Source: Haloechinothrix halophila YIM 93223 (GTDB taxonomy: Bacteria > Actinomycetota > Actinomycetes > Mycobacteriales > Pseudonocardiaceae). From it: a stretch of DNA of 64,000 nt. This document shows, piece after piece, positions 1-8,549 of this stretch (the stretch's first letter is position 1; every line of letters begins with the position of its first letter). The DNA is taken from contig NZ_KI632509.1 of assembly GCF_000504245.1 (NCBI RefSeq), positions 3,871,502 to 3,935,501 of the forward strand. The letters are read 5' to 3'. The position numbers were made by a program, and so were the translations under genes. Under the pieces are notes generated by a model that ran no database searches, was not told the DNA's origin, and saw only the letters and a program-made list of their open reading frames with translations.

Positions 1-132
1 GGCTGCCACGGTCGCGGTGGCGGCGTCGGTTACCCGGAACGGGCCGGGCAGGGCGTCCTCCGGACCGGTAACGGCGACGTGCGGCGGGTCAACGTCGAGT
101 GCCCGCGAAACGGTGGCGAGCGCGCGACGCAC
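1..132 (-). CDS. Probable CaiB/BaiF-type CoA-transferase, N-terminal fragment (runs off the window)
   Basis: A 44-codon open frame starts with GTG directly after the hemQ stop codon (no spacer between TAA and GTG) and continues out of the left edge. The visible peptide ends with PFRVTDAATATVAA, which resembles the start of the second core segment of actinobacterial class III CoA-transferases (a PF.VTD.A.A..AAA pattern). That match is from memory of the family. No catalytic Asp region is visible, so the call is tentative. Abutting hemQ with no gap implies co-transcription and translational coupling. Alternatively this could be another Ala-rich protein. Confidence 0.45.
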   Translation of the reverse strand, partial: MRRALATVSRALDVDPPHVAVTGPEDALPGPFRVTDAATATVAA

Positions 133-840
133 TTACGGCAGGCCGGTGACGAGGTCGGCGGCGGCGACCCGGGTGCCGGTGTAGAACGGCACCTCCTCGC
201 GCACGTGCCTGCGCGCGTCGCTCGCCCGCAGCGCGCGCATCAGGTCGACGATGCGGTACAGCTCGTCGGCCTCGAACGCCAGCATCCACTCATAGTCGCC
301 CAGTGCGAACGACGCCACCGTGTTGGCGCGCACGTCCGGGTAGTCGCGGGCCTGCATGCCGTGCTGGGCGAGCATCGCGCGGCGCTCCTCGTCGGGCAGC
401 AGGTACCACTCGTAGGAGCGCACGAACGGATACACGCAGACGTACTTGCGGGGCTCCTCGTCGGCGAGGAACGCGGGGATGTGGCTCTTGTTGAACTCGG
501 CGGGCCGGTGCAGCGCGGCCTGGCTCCACACCGGCTCGGACGCGCGGCCGAGCGGGGTGCGGCGGAAGCCGGTGTAGGCGTCCTGCAGCTGCTCGATTTC
601 CTCGGCGTGCCACCAGATCATGTAGTCCGCGTCGGCGCGCAGGCCCGCGACGTCGTACACACCGCGCACCGTGACGCCTTTGCCGTCGAGCGCGTCGAGG
701 TACTGCTGGGTCTCGGCGGCGGCCGGTCCCCTGTCGTCGGCCAGCGTGCCCGGTCGCACCCGGAACACCGACCACATGGTGTAGCGGATGGTCTCGTTGA
801 GCTCGCGGATGCGGGCGGCATTGGGATTCGATTCGGCCAT
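133..840 (-). CDS. hemQ: HemQ coproheme decarboxylase (chlorite-dismutase fold)
   Basis: 235 aa. In Gram-positive bacteria HemQ oxidatively decarboxylates coproheme III to heme b, the last step of the coproporphyrin-dependent route, as a soluble pentamer. Family marks seen here: the [13 protein letters not shown] segment at residues 137-149, which carries the reactive Tyr, and a MLAQHG segment with the likely proximal heme His160, followed by the [10 protein letters not shown] stretch. Length is normal for actinobacterial HemQ (about 230-240 aa). The ATG at 840 is chosen because the family begins close to this point; the upstream in-frame extension reads into hemY. It lies 4 bp downstream of hemY and two genes downstream of hemE, forming a heme operon. 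Confidence 0.95.
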   Translation of the reverse strand: MAESNPNAARIRELNETIRYTMWSVFRVRPGTLADDRGPAAAETQQYLDALDGKGVTVRGVYDVAGLRADADYMIWWHAEEIEQLQDAYTGFRRTPLGRASEPVWSQAALHRPAEFNKSHIPAFLADEEPRKYVCVYPFVRSYEWYLLPDEERRAMLAQHGMQARDYPDVRANTVASFALGDYEWMLAFEADELYRIVDLMRALRASDARRHVREEVPFYTGTRVAAADLVTGLP

Positions 841-844
841 GGTT

Positions 845-2272
845 CTAGTCTCCCACCAGTGCGGACGCGGGCAGCAGTTGGTCGGCGAGCTCGTGGGCCG
901 CGGCACTCGCGGTGGCCACGCAGGCAGGGATGCCGACGCCGTGCCAGGTGGCCCCGGCGAGCGCGATCCGGCCCAGCGCGGCGACGTGCCGCTCGATGCG
1001 GGCGACGCGCTCGGGGTGGCCGACGCCGTACTGCGGCAGCCCACCGCCCCAGCGGCGCACGGTCGCGGCGACGGGCTCCGTAGTGATGCCGGTCAGCTCC
1101 GCGAGGTCCGCGCGGACCCTGCGGATCAGCTCGTCGTCGGTGGGGCGCAGTGCGTCGGGGTCGCCGAAGCGGCCGACAGAGCCACGCAGCAGCACCGGGC
1201 CGCCATGGTCGCTGTCCAGGTGCGCCCATTTCCGCGAGGAGAGTGTGAACGCCTTGGCGGTGAACGGCGTGCCGTCGTCCCACGTCTCTCCGGCTCCGAT
1301 GAGGATGCCGCTCGCCTCGGGCAGCGCGGTGCCGGACGGCAGCGCCAGCGCGACGACGGCCATCGAGGCGAGTTCGACGTCGGCGAGGTCGGTGGCGGCG
1401 TTCTCGTCGCCCGCGCTGGCGAGCAGCTTGCGGGCGGCGGGCGCGGGGACGGCGAGCAGCACGGCGTCGCAGTCCTCGCTCCGGGTACCGGCGTCGGTGG
1501 TGACGGACAGGCGCCAGCCCGTCTCGGTGCGATGCAACTCCCGCACCATGGCGCCGGTGACGACATCGGCGCGGGCGGCGTCGACGAGCGCGTCGACGAG
1601 GACACCCAGCCCGCCGGGCAGGGTGCCGAACACTGGCGAGTCGCTCGCGGGTGGCAGCAGCCCGGCGACGGCCTCGGTGAGCGAGGCCGTGCCCGCGTCG
1701 ATCCGCTCCGCCAGCGCGGGCAGCACCGCGCGGAGGCCGAGCGAGTCCGCTCCCCCGCCGTAGACACCCGCCAGTAGCGGGTCCACCAGCCGGTCGACCA
1801 GTTCGTTGCCGAACCGCTCCCGCAGCAGCGCGCCCAGCGAGACGTCGTGGCCCGGCAGCGTCGGCGGCGGCAGGGTGGGCTCGGCGGCCACCGCCGCCAC
1901 GCCGTCCTCGGACAGCACCCCGGCGACCTGCGCGGCCGAGGCGGGAATGCCCATCAGCGTGCCGGTCGGCAGCGGGGCGGTGCGCCCGCCCGCGCGGACA
2001 CGGGGCCGCATCGACGTCGGATGCACCACCCGGTCACCGAGGCCCAGCTCCTCGGCCAGCGCGACGGCTTCCGGCCTGCGGACCAGGAAGGCTTCGGCGC
2101 CCACGTCGACGGCGGCGCCGTCGGTGCCAGCCAGCGTCTCTGTGCGCAGCTTGCCACCGGGCCGGTCAGCGGCGTCGAAGACGGTGAGTTCGGCGTCGTC
2201 CCCCAACGCCTGCCGCAACCGGTAGGCGGCGGTGAGTCCGGAGATCCCGGCCCCGACGACGGCCACCTTCAT
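845..2272 (-). CDS. hemY: Coproporphyrinogen/protoporphyrinogen oxidase, HemY type
   Basis: 475 aa FAD enzyme that removes six electrons from coproporphyrinogen III (or protoporphyrinogen IX) using O2. In actinobacteria that have HemQ the physiological substrate is coproporphyrinogen III. The N-terminus shows the dinucleotide-binding motif [15 protein letters not shown] (residues 5-19), and an acidic residue closes the fold near FDAADRPGG. The C-terminal [10 protein letters not shown] segment is typical of the family's second FAD-contact region. Length is as expected. Starts at ATG 2272. It lies 66 bp downstream of hemE and 4 bp upstream of hemQ on the same strand, so the three form one transcription unit. 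Confidence 0.94.
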   Translation of the reverse strand: MKVAVVGAGISGLTAAYRLRQALGDDAELTVFDAADRPGGKLRTETLAGTDGAAVDVGAEAFLVRRPEAVALAEELGLGDRVVHPTSMRPRVRAGGRTAPLPTGTLMGIPASAAQVAGVLSEDGVAAVAAEPTLPPPTLPGHDVSLGALLRERFGNELVDRLVDPLLAGVYGGGADSLGLRAVLPALAERIDAGTASLTEAVAGLLPPASDSPVFGTLPGGLGVLVDALVDAARADVVTGAMVRELHRTETGWRLSVTTDAGTRSEDCDAVLLAVPAPAARKLLASAGDENAATDLADVELASMAVVALALPSGTALPEASGILIGAGETWDDGTPFTAKAFTLSSRKWAHLDSDHGGPVLLRGSVGRFGDPDALRPTDDELIRRVRADLAELTGITTEPVAATVRRWGGGLPQYGVGHPERVARIERHVAALGRIALAGATWHGVGIPACVATASAAAHELADQLLPASALVGD

Positions 2273-2338
2273 GCCCGGCTCCCGCCGCGTCCGCGCTGGC
2301 GAACGCTGTCACCGCGTCCGATGCGGGGAAAGCGTCGT

Positions 2339-3430
2339 TCAGCGCACCGACTCACTGTGCACCAGCTCCACGATGCGGGTCAGCACGTCGGGATCGGTCT
2401 CCGGCAGCACGCCGTGGCCCAGGTTGAACACGTGCCCAGCAGCGGAGCGGCCCTCGGCGATGATCCGGCGCACCTCGCGCTCGACGCCGTCCCACGACGC
2501 CAGCAGCACCGCGGGGTCGAGGTTGCCCTGCACGATCGGCCGGTACTTGCCAGCGGGGCACGCGGCGGCGAGCCTGCTCACCGCGACGTCCAGCGGCACC
2601 CGCCAGTCCACCCCGACGACGTCGGCGCCCGCCTCGCGCATCGATGGCAGCAGCTCGGACGTCCCGACCCCGAAGTGGATGCGCGGCACTCTGGCGTCGG
2701 CGATGCCCTCGAACACCTTCGCCGAGTGCGGCATGACGTACTCGCGGTAGTCCCGCTCGGACAGCGCGCCTGCCCAGGAGTCGAACAGCTGCACCGCGTC
2801 GACGCCGGCGGCGAGCTGCGCGCGCAGGAACGTCAGCGCGACGTCGGAGAGCCGGTCCATCAGCTCGTGCCACAGCGCGGGCTCGGAGTGCATCAGCGCC
2901 TTGGTGCGCTCGTGGTGCTTGCTCGGCCCGCCCTCGACGAGGTAGGAGGCCAGCGTGAACGGTGCCCCGGCGAAGCCGATCAACGGCGTCTGTCCCAGCT
3001 GCGACACCAGCAGTGTCACCCCGGCCGCGACCGCGTCGACCTGGTCGGCGTGCAGCGGCGGCAGCGCACGGACGTCGGCGGCGGAACGGATCGGCGAGGC
3101 GACCACCGGCCCGGTGCCCGCGACGATGTCGATCTCCACGCCGGCCGCCTTGAGCGGCACCACGATGTCGCTGAACAGGATCGCGGCATCGACGCCGTGC
3201 CTGCGCACCGGCTGCATGGTGATCTCGGCGAGCAGTTCCGGCTCGAAGCACGCGTCCAGCATGGGGGTGTCTTTGCGCAGCTCGCGGTATTCTGGCAGCG
3301 AGCGCCCGGCCTGGCGCATGAACCAGACCGGGATGTGGCGCGGGCGTTCTCCGCGAGCGGCGGCGAGGAACGGCGACTCAGCGAGAACGCGCCGAGCGCC
3401 TGCAAGGGCTGGTTCAGTCAGTGAGGGCAT
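2339..3430 (-). CDS. hemE: Uroporphyrinogen III decarboxylase
   Basis: 363 aa. Converts uroporphyrinogen III to coproporphyrinogen III by four decarboxylations, without a cofactor. The N-terminal signature [19 protein letters not shown] (around residues 34-52) is the defining UroD motif with the substrate-contacting Arg residues; the second family region is seen as [19 protein letters not shown]. Length is normal. The start could be the GTG one codon upstream (3433) or this ATG. It is first in the heme operon and divergent from the DUF3000 gene, with about 165 bp between the starts that must hold the promoters for both directions. Confidence 0.95.
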   Translation of the reverse strand: MPSLTEPALAGARRVLAESPFLAAARGERPRHIPVWFMRQAGRSLPEYRELRKDTPMLDACFEPELLAEITMQPVRRHGVDAAILFSDIVVPLKAAGVEIDIVAGTGPVVASPIRSAADVRALPPLHADQVDAVAAGVTLLVSQLGQTPLIGFAGAPFTLASYLVEGGPSKHHERTKALMHSEPALWHELMDRLSDVALTFLRAQLAAGVDAVQLFDSWAGALSERDYREYVMPHSAKVFEGIADARVPRIHFGVGTSELLPSMREAGADVVGVDWRVPLDVAVSRLAAACPAGKYRPIVQGNLDPAVLLASWDGVEREVRRIIAEGRSAAGHVFNLGHGVLPETDPDVLTRIVELVHSESVR

Positions 3431-3596
3431 CACGGCTTATGATCCCACACGGCGATTCCCCGTTTCTTCCGCAGTCCTGCGATTCGCGTCACGGTCTCGC
3501 AGGCCAGGCACGCCGAGCCTGCCCGCTTGCCCCGTCCTCGGCGTGGCTACGGCCCACCCAGGGTGGTTCCGTCCTACAGTCAGCGTCGTGTCTGCG

Positions 3597-4151
3597 ATGA
3601 CCCAAGCGCCTTCCGAGTTTCAGGCAGCAGTGGCGGCACTGCGGTCGGTGGAACCCAGGCCGGAGATCGAACTGGAGCCGGTCCGGCCGCCGCAGCGGCT
3701 CGCACCCTGGTCCTACGCGCTGAGCTGCGAGGTCACCGGCCCGGCCGAGGTGCTCGCCTCGGGCAGACTCGTGCTGCTGCACGACCCGGACGGCCAGGAC
3801 GCGTGGCACGGGGTCCTCCGGCTCGTCGCCTACGTCACGGCGGAGCTCGACGCGGAGCTGGCTTCCGACCCGTTCCTGCCGTCGGTAGGCTGGTCCTGGC
3901 TCACCGAGGCACTGGAATCGACCGAGGCCAGCTACACCGCGCTCGGCGGCACCGTGACTGAGACGTCGTCGGCGCGCTTCGGTGACATCGCGGGACCGTC
4001 GCAGACCGAGGACCTCGAACTGCGCGCGTCCTGGACGCCCCTGTCGAGCGACCTCAAACCTCACGGCGATGCGTTCTGTCAGCTCATGGCCAGTGTGGTG
4101 GGCCTGCCACCGGTTGGGGTTACCTTGTTCGAGCAACGCAGCGGCTCCTGA
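3597..4151 (+). CDS. DUF3000 family protein
   Basis: 184 aa soluble protein of a family confined to Actinomycetota; no biochemical role is known. The characteristic segment PPQRLAPWSYALSCEV is present near residues 36-51, and the C-terminus has the conserved 'FCQLMASVVGLPPVGV' pattern. A GTG three codons upstream (3588) is an alternative start. Its position beside hemE and ahead of RNase D is conserved in M. tuberculosis (Rv2680), which supports the call. Nothing in the sequence indicates membrane association or a catalytic site. Confidence 0.88.
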   Translation: MTQAPSEFQAAVAALRSVEPRPEIELEPVRPPQRLAPWSYALSCEVTGPAEVLASGRLVLLHDPDGQDAWHGVLRLVAYVTAELDAELASDPFLPSVGWSWLTEALESTEASYTALGGTVTETSSARFGDIAGPSQTEDLELRASWTPLSSDLKPHGDAFCQLMASVVGLPPVGVTLFEQRSGS

Positions 4152-4673
4152 ACGACCCAGCCGAACCCCGGCGCACGCCCCGGTGAGTGATATTCACCCG
4201 AACGTGGGCGGATCGCGCTCGCATCCGACGCAACGCGGGGTGGCATCCGCGCGTCCCCCTAATAGCAACCTGGACTCGTGGTTTCGCGTGAAGATCGGTT
4301 CCTCCCTACCGTCCGCGCGTACACCCAGATGGGTGGCCACGGTGCCCCGTCCAGGCCCGCTCGCGCAGGCGTGCCCCCGCCTGCGCGAGCGGTATGCACA
4401 TGCACTCGCAGGCCCAGGTCAGAACGGTTAACCTTGTTACATCGCCCGCTGCGCGGTGTGTGTTACAGGTTCGGGAGTTAATACCCCATTTGTGGGACAT
4501 CGATGGCATACGGTGAGGAATTCGTTCAAATACTTACCCAATCGATCCCCCCACTGACCCTCTCGGGCGGCTAGAGTGCTCTCCACGACACCACTTTCGG
4601 TCCATAGCTGGCGCGGCTACATGGCCGAAGGTGCCTGTGCCGGTCGGGGGGCACGACCGACTCCAGGGAGGTA
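4152..4673. other. 522-bp intergenic region with one strong hairpin
   Basis: No credible gene: short frames here lack ribosome sites and family resemblance. It holds the hairpin at 4357-4392 and, downstream, more AT-rich DNA (about 4425-4560) that could carry the promoter of the response-regulator gene. A TAGAGT hexamer at about 4573-4578 resembles an actinobacterial -10 box, but no -35 at good spacing is evident. An untranslated leader or small RNA is possible but not shown. Confidence 0.5.
4357..4392 (+). terminator. 15-bp perfect hairpin, possible terminator
   Basis: Arms 4357-4371 and 4378-4392 are perfectly complementary (CCGCTCGCGCAGGCG and its reverse complement) around a 6-base loop. 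There is no U-tract, as is usual for high-GC actinobacterial terminators. It lies 200 bp after the DUF3000 stop, so it could end a long 3' UTR or lie in the leader of the next gene. Confidence 0.55.
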
Positions 4674-5384
4674 GTGACGTGGCTACCGTCGGCTTTACTC
4701 AGGCCGTTCGATCCACGCCTGCCGGCAAGCATGGTTCCGCATCCGCGGGAAGAGCTGTTCTCGGTGCTCGTGGTCGATGACCACCCGTTACTGAGAGAGG
4801 CGATTTCCGCACGACTCGCACAAATGGGTGCGGGTACTGTTCACGAGGCCGCCACGGTGGCCGAGGCGAGGTTACGGGCGTCGGCCACTGGGCCGTGCGA
4901 TCTCGCGATCCTCGACCTCGGGTTGCCTGATGGCAGCGGCATCGAGCTGGTTACGGAACTCCGTAGCCACGGGTGGCCTCGGGTTGTGGTGCTCGCATCA
5001 TCAGATGACCCGTACGCGGTACGGGCTGCGTTTCAGGCAGGTGCCCAGGCGTACCTGCTGAAATCGGCATCACCAGTCGCGGTGACCGACGGCGTCCGTA
5101 GGGTGCTCGAGGGTGGGGTGTACGCCGATCCCGGCGTCGCTCCGATACTGGCGACCGGAACCAGGGTGCCTGGCACCGACAACACCCCGCGCGAGTTGTC
5201 CTCGCGTGAGGTGCAGGTGCTGCAGCTCGTCGCGGACGGTCAGTCCAACAAGGAAATCGGTGAGGAGCTCAACCTCTCCGCGCTCACGGTGAAGTCTCAC
5301 CTGTCGCGGATTGGCCGCAAGCTCGGCACCGGTGACCGGGCGCAGATGGTCGCCCTCGCCATGCGCGCGGGTGTCATTCGCTGA
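4674..5384 (+). CDS. NarL/LuxR-type response regulator
   Basis: 236 aa with a receiver domain (about residues 30-145) and a GerE/LuxR helix-turn-helix (about 174-236). The phosphorylation machinery is intact: acidic pair D35/D36, phospho-acceptor D81 in AILDLGLPDG, Ser109/110 and K130 in YLLKSAS. The HTH core is SREVQVLQLVADGQSNKEIG. No histidine kinase is adjacent, so its partner is unknown. The start is uncertain: the GTG at 4674 is only 2 nt from a GGGAGG, while an ATG at 4731 would remove a non-conserved 19-residue extension. It sits between DUF3000 and RNase D, a position with no counterpart in M. tuberculosis. Confidence 0.88.
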   Translation: MTWLPSALLRPFDPRLPASMVPHPREELFSVLVVDDHPLLREAISARLAQMGAGTVHEAATVAEARLRASATGPCDLAILDLGLPDGSGIELVTELRSHGWPRVVVLASSDDPYAVRAAFQAGAQAYLLKSASPVAVTDGVRRVLEGGVYADPGVAPILATGTRVPGTDNTPRELSSREVQVLQLVADGQSNKEIGEELNLSALTVKSHLSRIGRKLGTGDRAQMVALAMRAGVIR

Positions 5385-5392
5385 TCACAGAT

Positions 5393-5431
5393 CCCTACGG
5401 GACGGACGGCACCGCCGTCCGTCCCGTAGGG
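5393..5431 (+). terminator. 18-bp perfect hairpin between response regulator and RNase D
   Basis: Arms 5393-5410 and 5414-5431 are perfect reverse complements (CCCTACGGGACGGACGGC in the left arm) with a 3-base loop, followed by GTTTCCG. It begins 8 bp after the response-regulator stop and ends 9 bp before the GTG of the RNase D gene. It looks like a factor-independent terminator, but it would also bury the RNase D ribosome site. Confidence 0.8.
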
Positions 5432-5440
5432 TTTCCGTCC

Positions 5441-6718
5441 GTGACGGACTTCTCGGACAACTCCGGCGAGGGCACTGACGGCATGGGTGGTGACGGTCTC
5501 ACGGGCCAGGTGACGGTGATCCCGTTGCATGAGCCCAGGGACGGCGTCCCCGACGTCGTCGCCGACGATGCGGCGCTGGCGCGCGCCTGCGAGCGGATCG
5601 CCGAGGGCACCGGCGCGATCGCCGTCGACACCGAGCGGGCGTCCGGCTACCGCTACTGGCCCAAGGCCTACCTGATCCAGATCCGCCGCGACGGCGCGGG
5701 CACGCACCTCATCGACCCCACGGCGCTCGACGACGGTGGCCTCGCCCCGCTCGCCGAGATCCTCAACGACGCCCCGTGGGTGCTGCACGCCGCATCGCAG
5801 GATCTGCCCTGTCTCGCTGAACTCGATCTGTATCCCGCCGCGCTGTTCGACACCGAACTCGCCGCGCGGCTCGCCGGATACCACCGGGTCGCGCTGGGCA
5901 CCATGGTTGAGCAACTGCTCGGCTACCAGCTGGAGAAGGGCCACAGCGCGGCCGACTGGTCCACCCGGCCGCTGCCAGCCGCCTGGCTGAACTACGCCGC
6001 ACTCGACGTCGAATTGCTGCTGCCGCTGCGCGACCGGCTCCATGACGACCTGGAACAGCAGGGCAAGCTCGGCTGGGCCGAGCAGGAGTTCGAGGCCGTG
6101 CGCACCGCACCGGCACCCGAACCGAAGGCGGAACCATGGCGGCGCACCTCAGGCATCCACAAGATCCGCACGCCACGGGCGCTGGCCACGGTGCGCGCGC
6201 TGTGGCAGGCGCGTGACCAGCTCGCCCGCAAGCGGGACCGCGCGCCGGGCAGGGTGCTGCCTGACAGCGCGATCATCGCCGCCGCCAGCGCCGATCCCCG
6301 CACCGTCGAGCAACTGCGCGCGCTGCCGGTGTTCGGCGGCAAGATGCAGCGACGGCTCTCGTCGATGTGGCTGCGCCACATCCAGGCCGCGCGGAGCCTG
6401 CCCAAGGAGGAGCTGCCCAGCGCGGCGCAGAACAACGGCGGCCCGCCGCCCACGAACCGCTGGGCCGACCGCGACCCGGACGCCGCGGCGCGGCTGGCCG
6501 CCGCCCGCACGGCGTTGACCGAGCTGGCCGAGCGGCTACAGCTGCCGGTGGAGAACCTGTTGCTGCCGGACCTCGTCCGCAGGCTGTGCTGGGAGCCGCC
6601 CGACGACGTCTCCCCCGACGCCATCGCGGCGGAGCTGGCCGTTCGTGGCGCCCGCCCGTGGCAGGTGGAACAGACGGCGGGGTTGCTGAGCGAGGCGTTG
6701 CGCTCACGTGCTGGGTAG
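5441..6718 (+). CDS. Ribonuclease D-like 3'-5' exonuclease with HRDC domain
   Basis: 425 aa. RNase D trims 3' ends of structured RNAs such as tRNA precursors using a two-metal DEDD exonuclease site. Exo I is seen as AVDTERASGY (about residues 61-70); ExoII/III acidic residues lie in the ASQDLPCL and LNYAALDVELLLPL segments. An HRDC-like helical region follows (about 245-325: KIRTPRALATVRALWQARD onward). Starts at GTG 5441, but the upstream hairpin ends 9 bp away, so an ATG at 5483 is a real alternative. The orthologue sits next to dxs in M. tuberculosis (Rv2681). Its 3' end overlaps that of the converging histidine-kinase gene by 15 bp. Confidence 0.88.
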   Translation: MTDFSDNSGEGTDGMGGDGLTGQVTVIPLHEPRDGVPDVVADDAALARACERIAEGTGAIAVDTERASGYRYWPKAYLIQIRRDGAGTHLIDPTALDDGGLAPLAEILNDAPWVLHAASQDLPCLAELDLYPAALFDTELAARLAGYHRVALGTMVEQLLGYQLEKGHSAADWSTRPLPAAWLNYAALDVELLLPLRDRLHDDLEQQGKLGWAEQEFEAVRTAPAPEPKAEPWRRTSGIHKIRTPRALATVRALWQARDQLARKRDRAPGRVLPDSAIIAAASADPRTVEQLRALPVFGGKMQRRLSSMWLRHIQAARSLPKEELPSAAQNNGGPPPTNRWADRDPDAAARLAAARTALTELAERLQLPVENLLLPDLVRRLCWEPPDDVSPDAIAAELAVRGARPWQVEQTAGLLSEALRSRAG

Positions 6719-7840
6719 CGTCACCGTCACGCCCAGCCCGCCGCCAACGACCGGCTCGGCGGAGACGGTGCCGTCGTGGGCGTCCACGGCGGCCCGCACG
6801 ATGGACAACCCCAGCCCGGCCCCCGCGCGCCCGGTGCGGCCCGCCCCGCCCCGGTGAAACGGCTCGAACAGCTCCGCCACCGTCGCCGGGTCGATCAGCG
6901 GCCCGGCGGAGCGCACCGTCAACGTCGAGTGTGTCGCGAACGCCTCGGTGCGCACGGTGATCCAGCCGCCGTCGACGTTGTGGCGTACCGCGTTCTCCAA
7001 CAGGTTGCCTGCCACCCGTTCCAACAGCGCGGCATCACCCACCGCGGGCGCGGGCGCCACGCTCAGCTCTACCCGCAGACCGCGCTGCTCAGCTTCGTCG
7101 GCCACCGCCTGCCACGCGGTGCTGACCACGGTGCCGAGATCCACGGGCTCGCGCACGGCGAGCCCGGTGGCGTCGGTGCGCGCGAGCAGCAGCAGCGCGC
7201 CGACCAGCTGCTCAGCGCGGCGGGTGGCGGTGCGGACCACCTCGGCCATCCGCCGCAGCTCAGCCTCGTCGGCGGTGTCGTCGGCGAGGGTCACGTCCAA
7301 CTCGGTACGGATCACCGTCAGCGGCGTCCGCAGCTCGTGACTGGCGTTGGCGACGAACCGGCGTTGAGCGTCGAACGCGCCCGCCAGCCGGTCCAGCATG
7401 TCGTCGATGGTCTCGGCGAGCGCGGCCAGTTCGTCGCGCGGCCGCAGTTCGCCGATCCGCTCCTCCAGCGACTCTGCGGAGAGACGGCGCGCGGTCCCTG
7501 CGATCTCGGCGAGCGGGCGCAGCACCCGCGAGGTGAGCGTCCACGCCAGGATCCCTGCGGCGAGCACCACGAACCCGAATGACAGCCCACCAGCGAGCAG
7601 CACCTGCTCACGGGCCTGCGCGCGCAGGTGATCGGCCAGCGCGGACGCCTCCACCTGAACACCGTCGACCTCGACCATGGTGCCGGGCGGCATCTGCGGC
7701 ACGGCGGCGACGGAGTCGCGCACCAGCAGCCAGGCCAGCACCAGCAGCGCGGCGCTGACGCCCGCCGTCAGGCACACCGCGAGCAGGGTGATGCGCCCGC
7801 GGAGACCGCGGATGGGCAATGATGCCTGCCTGCCGATCAC
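6704..7840 (-). CDS. Two-component sensor histidine kinase
   Basis: 378 aa membrane kinase. A first membrane segment (about residues 18-40), a short extracytoplasmic loop (about 41-79), a second membrane segment (80-103), HAMP (104-155), HisKA with the phospho-accepting His168 in FVANASHELRTPL, then HATPase_c with N-box NLLENAVRHN and G-box GAGLGLSIV. The GTG start overlaps the stop of the response-regulator gene (GTGA), giving translational coupling and fixing the start. The small sensor loop suggests detection within or near the membrane; the ligand cannot be read from the sequence. Confidence 0.92.
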   Translation of the reverse strand: MIGRQASLPIRGLRGRITLLAVCLTAGVSAALLVLAWLLVRDSVAAVPQMPPGTMVEVDGVQVEASALADHLRAQAREQVLLAGGLSFGFVVLAAGILAWTLTSRVLRPLAEIAGTARRLSAESLEERIGELRPRDELAALAETIDDMLDRLAGAFDAQRRFVANASHELRTPLTVIRTELDVTLADDTADEAELRRMAEVVRTATRRAEQLVGALLLLARTDATGLAVREPVDLGTVVSTAWQAVADEAEQRGLRVELSVAPAPAVGDAALLERVAGNLLENAVRHNVDGGWITVRTEAFATHSTLTVRSAGPLIDPATVAELFEPFHRGGAGRTGRAGAGLGLSIVRAAVDAHDGTVSAEPVVGGGLGVTVTLPST

Positions 7841-8517
7841 TCGTGTGAGGCTGTCCCGGCACCGGGCACCCGGTAGCCGGAGCCGACGACGGTCTCGATG
7901 ATCCCCGGCTCGCCGAGCTTCTTGCGCAACGTCATCACGGTGACCCGCACGGTCGTGGTGAACGGGTCGGCGTTCTCGTCCCACACCCGCTCCAGCAGCT
8001 CCTCACTGCTGACCACGGCGCCACTGGCGCCGAGCAGCACCTCGAGCACGCCGAACTCCTTGCGGGTCAGCTCGATGGGGCCGCTGTCGCGATGCACGGT
8101 GCGCTTGGCGGGGTCGAGCCGCACGTCGCCAGCCGTCAGCAGCGGCGGTTTCGCCGGGGTGGAGCGCCTGCCGAGCGCGCGCACCCGCGCGACCAGCTCC
8201 GGGAAGGCGAACGGCTTGGCGAGGTAGTCGTCCGCACCGAGGGACAGGCCGGTGACCCGGTCTTCCACCGTGCCGCTCGCGGTCAGCATCAGCACGCGCG
8301 AGAGCTGGCCAGCGGCCACGATCTCCCGGCACAGCTCGTCACCCGGCATGCCAGGCAGGTCCCGGTCGAGCACGATCACGTCGTAGCGGGTGATCATCGC
8401 CTTCTCGTGCCCATCGTCACCGTTGAGCGCGACGTCGACAGCCATGCCCTCGCGTCGCAGGCCTCGCGCGACCGCTTCGGCCAGCGCTTCCTCGTCCTCA
8501 ACTACCAGTACTCGCAC
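7837..8517 (-). CDS. OmpR/PhoB-type response regulator
   Basis: 226 aa. Receiver domain (1-115) with phospho-acceptor D51 in VIVLDRDLPG, acidic pocket E7/D8/E9 in VVEDEE, and K101 in YLAKPF. A winged-helix DNA-binding domain follows (about 130-222), containing LTRKEFGVLEVLLGASG and the TTTVRVTVMTLRKKLGEPG recognition region. Overlaps the downstream kinase gene by 4 bp, so the two form a cognate pair. It ends in a typical RVPGAG segment. Target genes are not evident; the pair lies between the 3' ends of RNase D and dxs. Confidence 0.93.
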   Translation of the reverse strand: MRVLVVEDEEALAEAVARGLRREGMAVDVALNGDDGHEKAMITRYDVIVLDRDLPGMPGDELCREIVAAGQLSRVLMLTASGTVEDRVTGLSLGADDYLAKPFAFPELVARVRALGRRSTPAKPPLLTAGDVRLDPAKRTVHRDSGPIELTRKEFGVLEVLLGASGAVVSSEELLERVWDENADPFTTTVRVTVMTLRKKLGEPGIIETVVGSGYRVPGAGTASHE

Positions 8518-8549
8518 GTCGTTACCGTGCCACAGCTCACGAACTGGCT

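Noticed and set aside
133-1044. HemQ extended to 303 aa
   Set aside because: The extra N-terminal residues are hemY read in another frame; the family begins at the ATG at 840.
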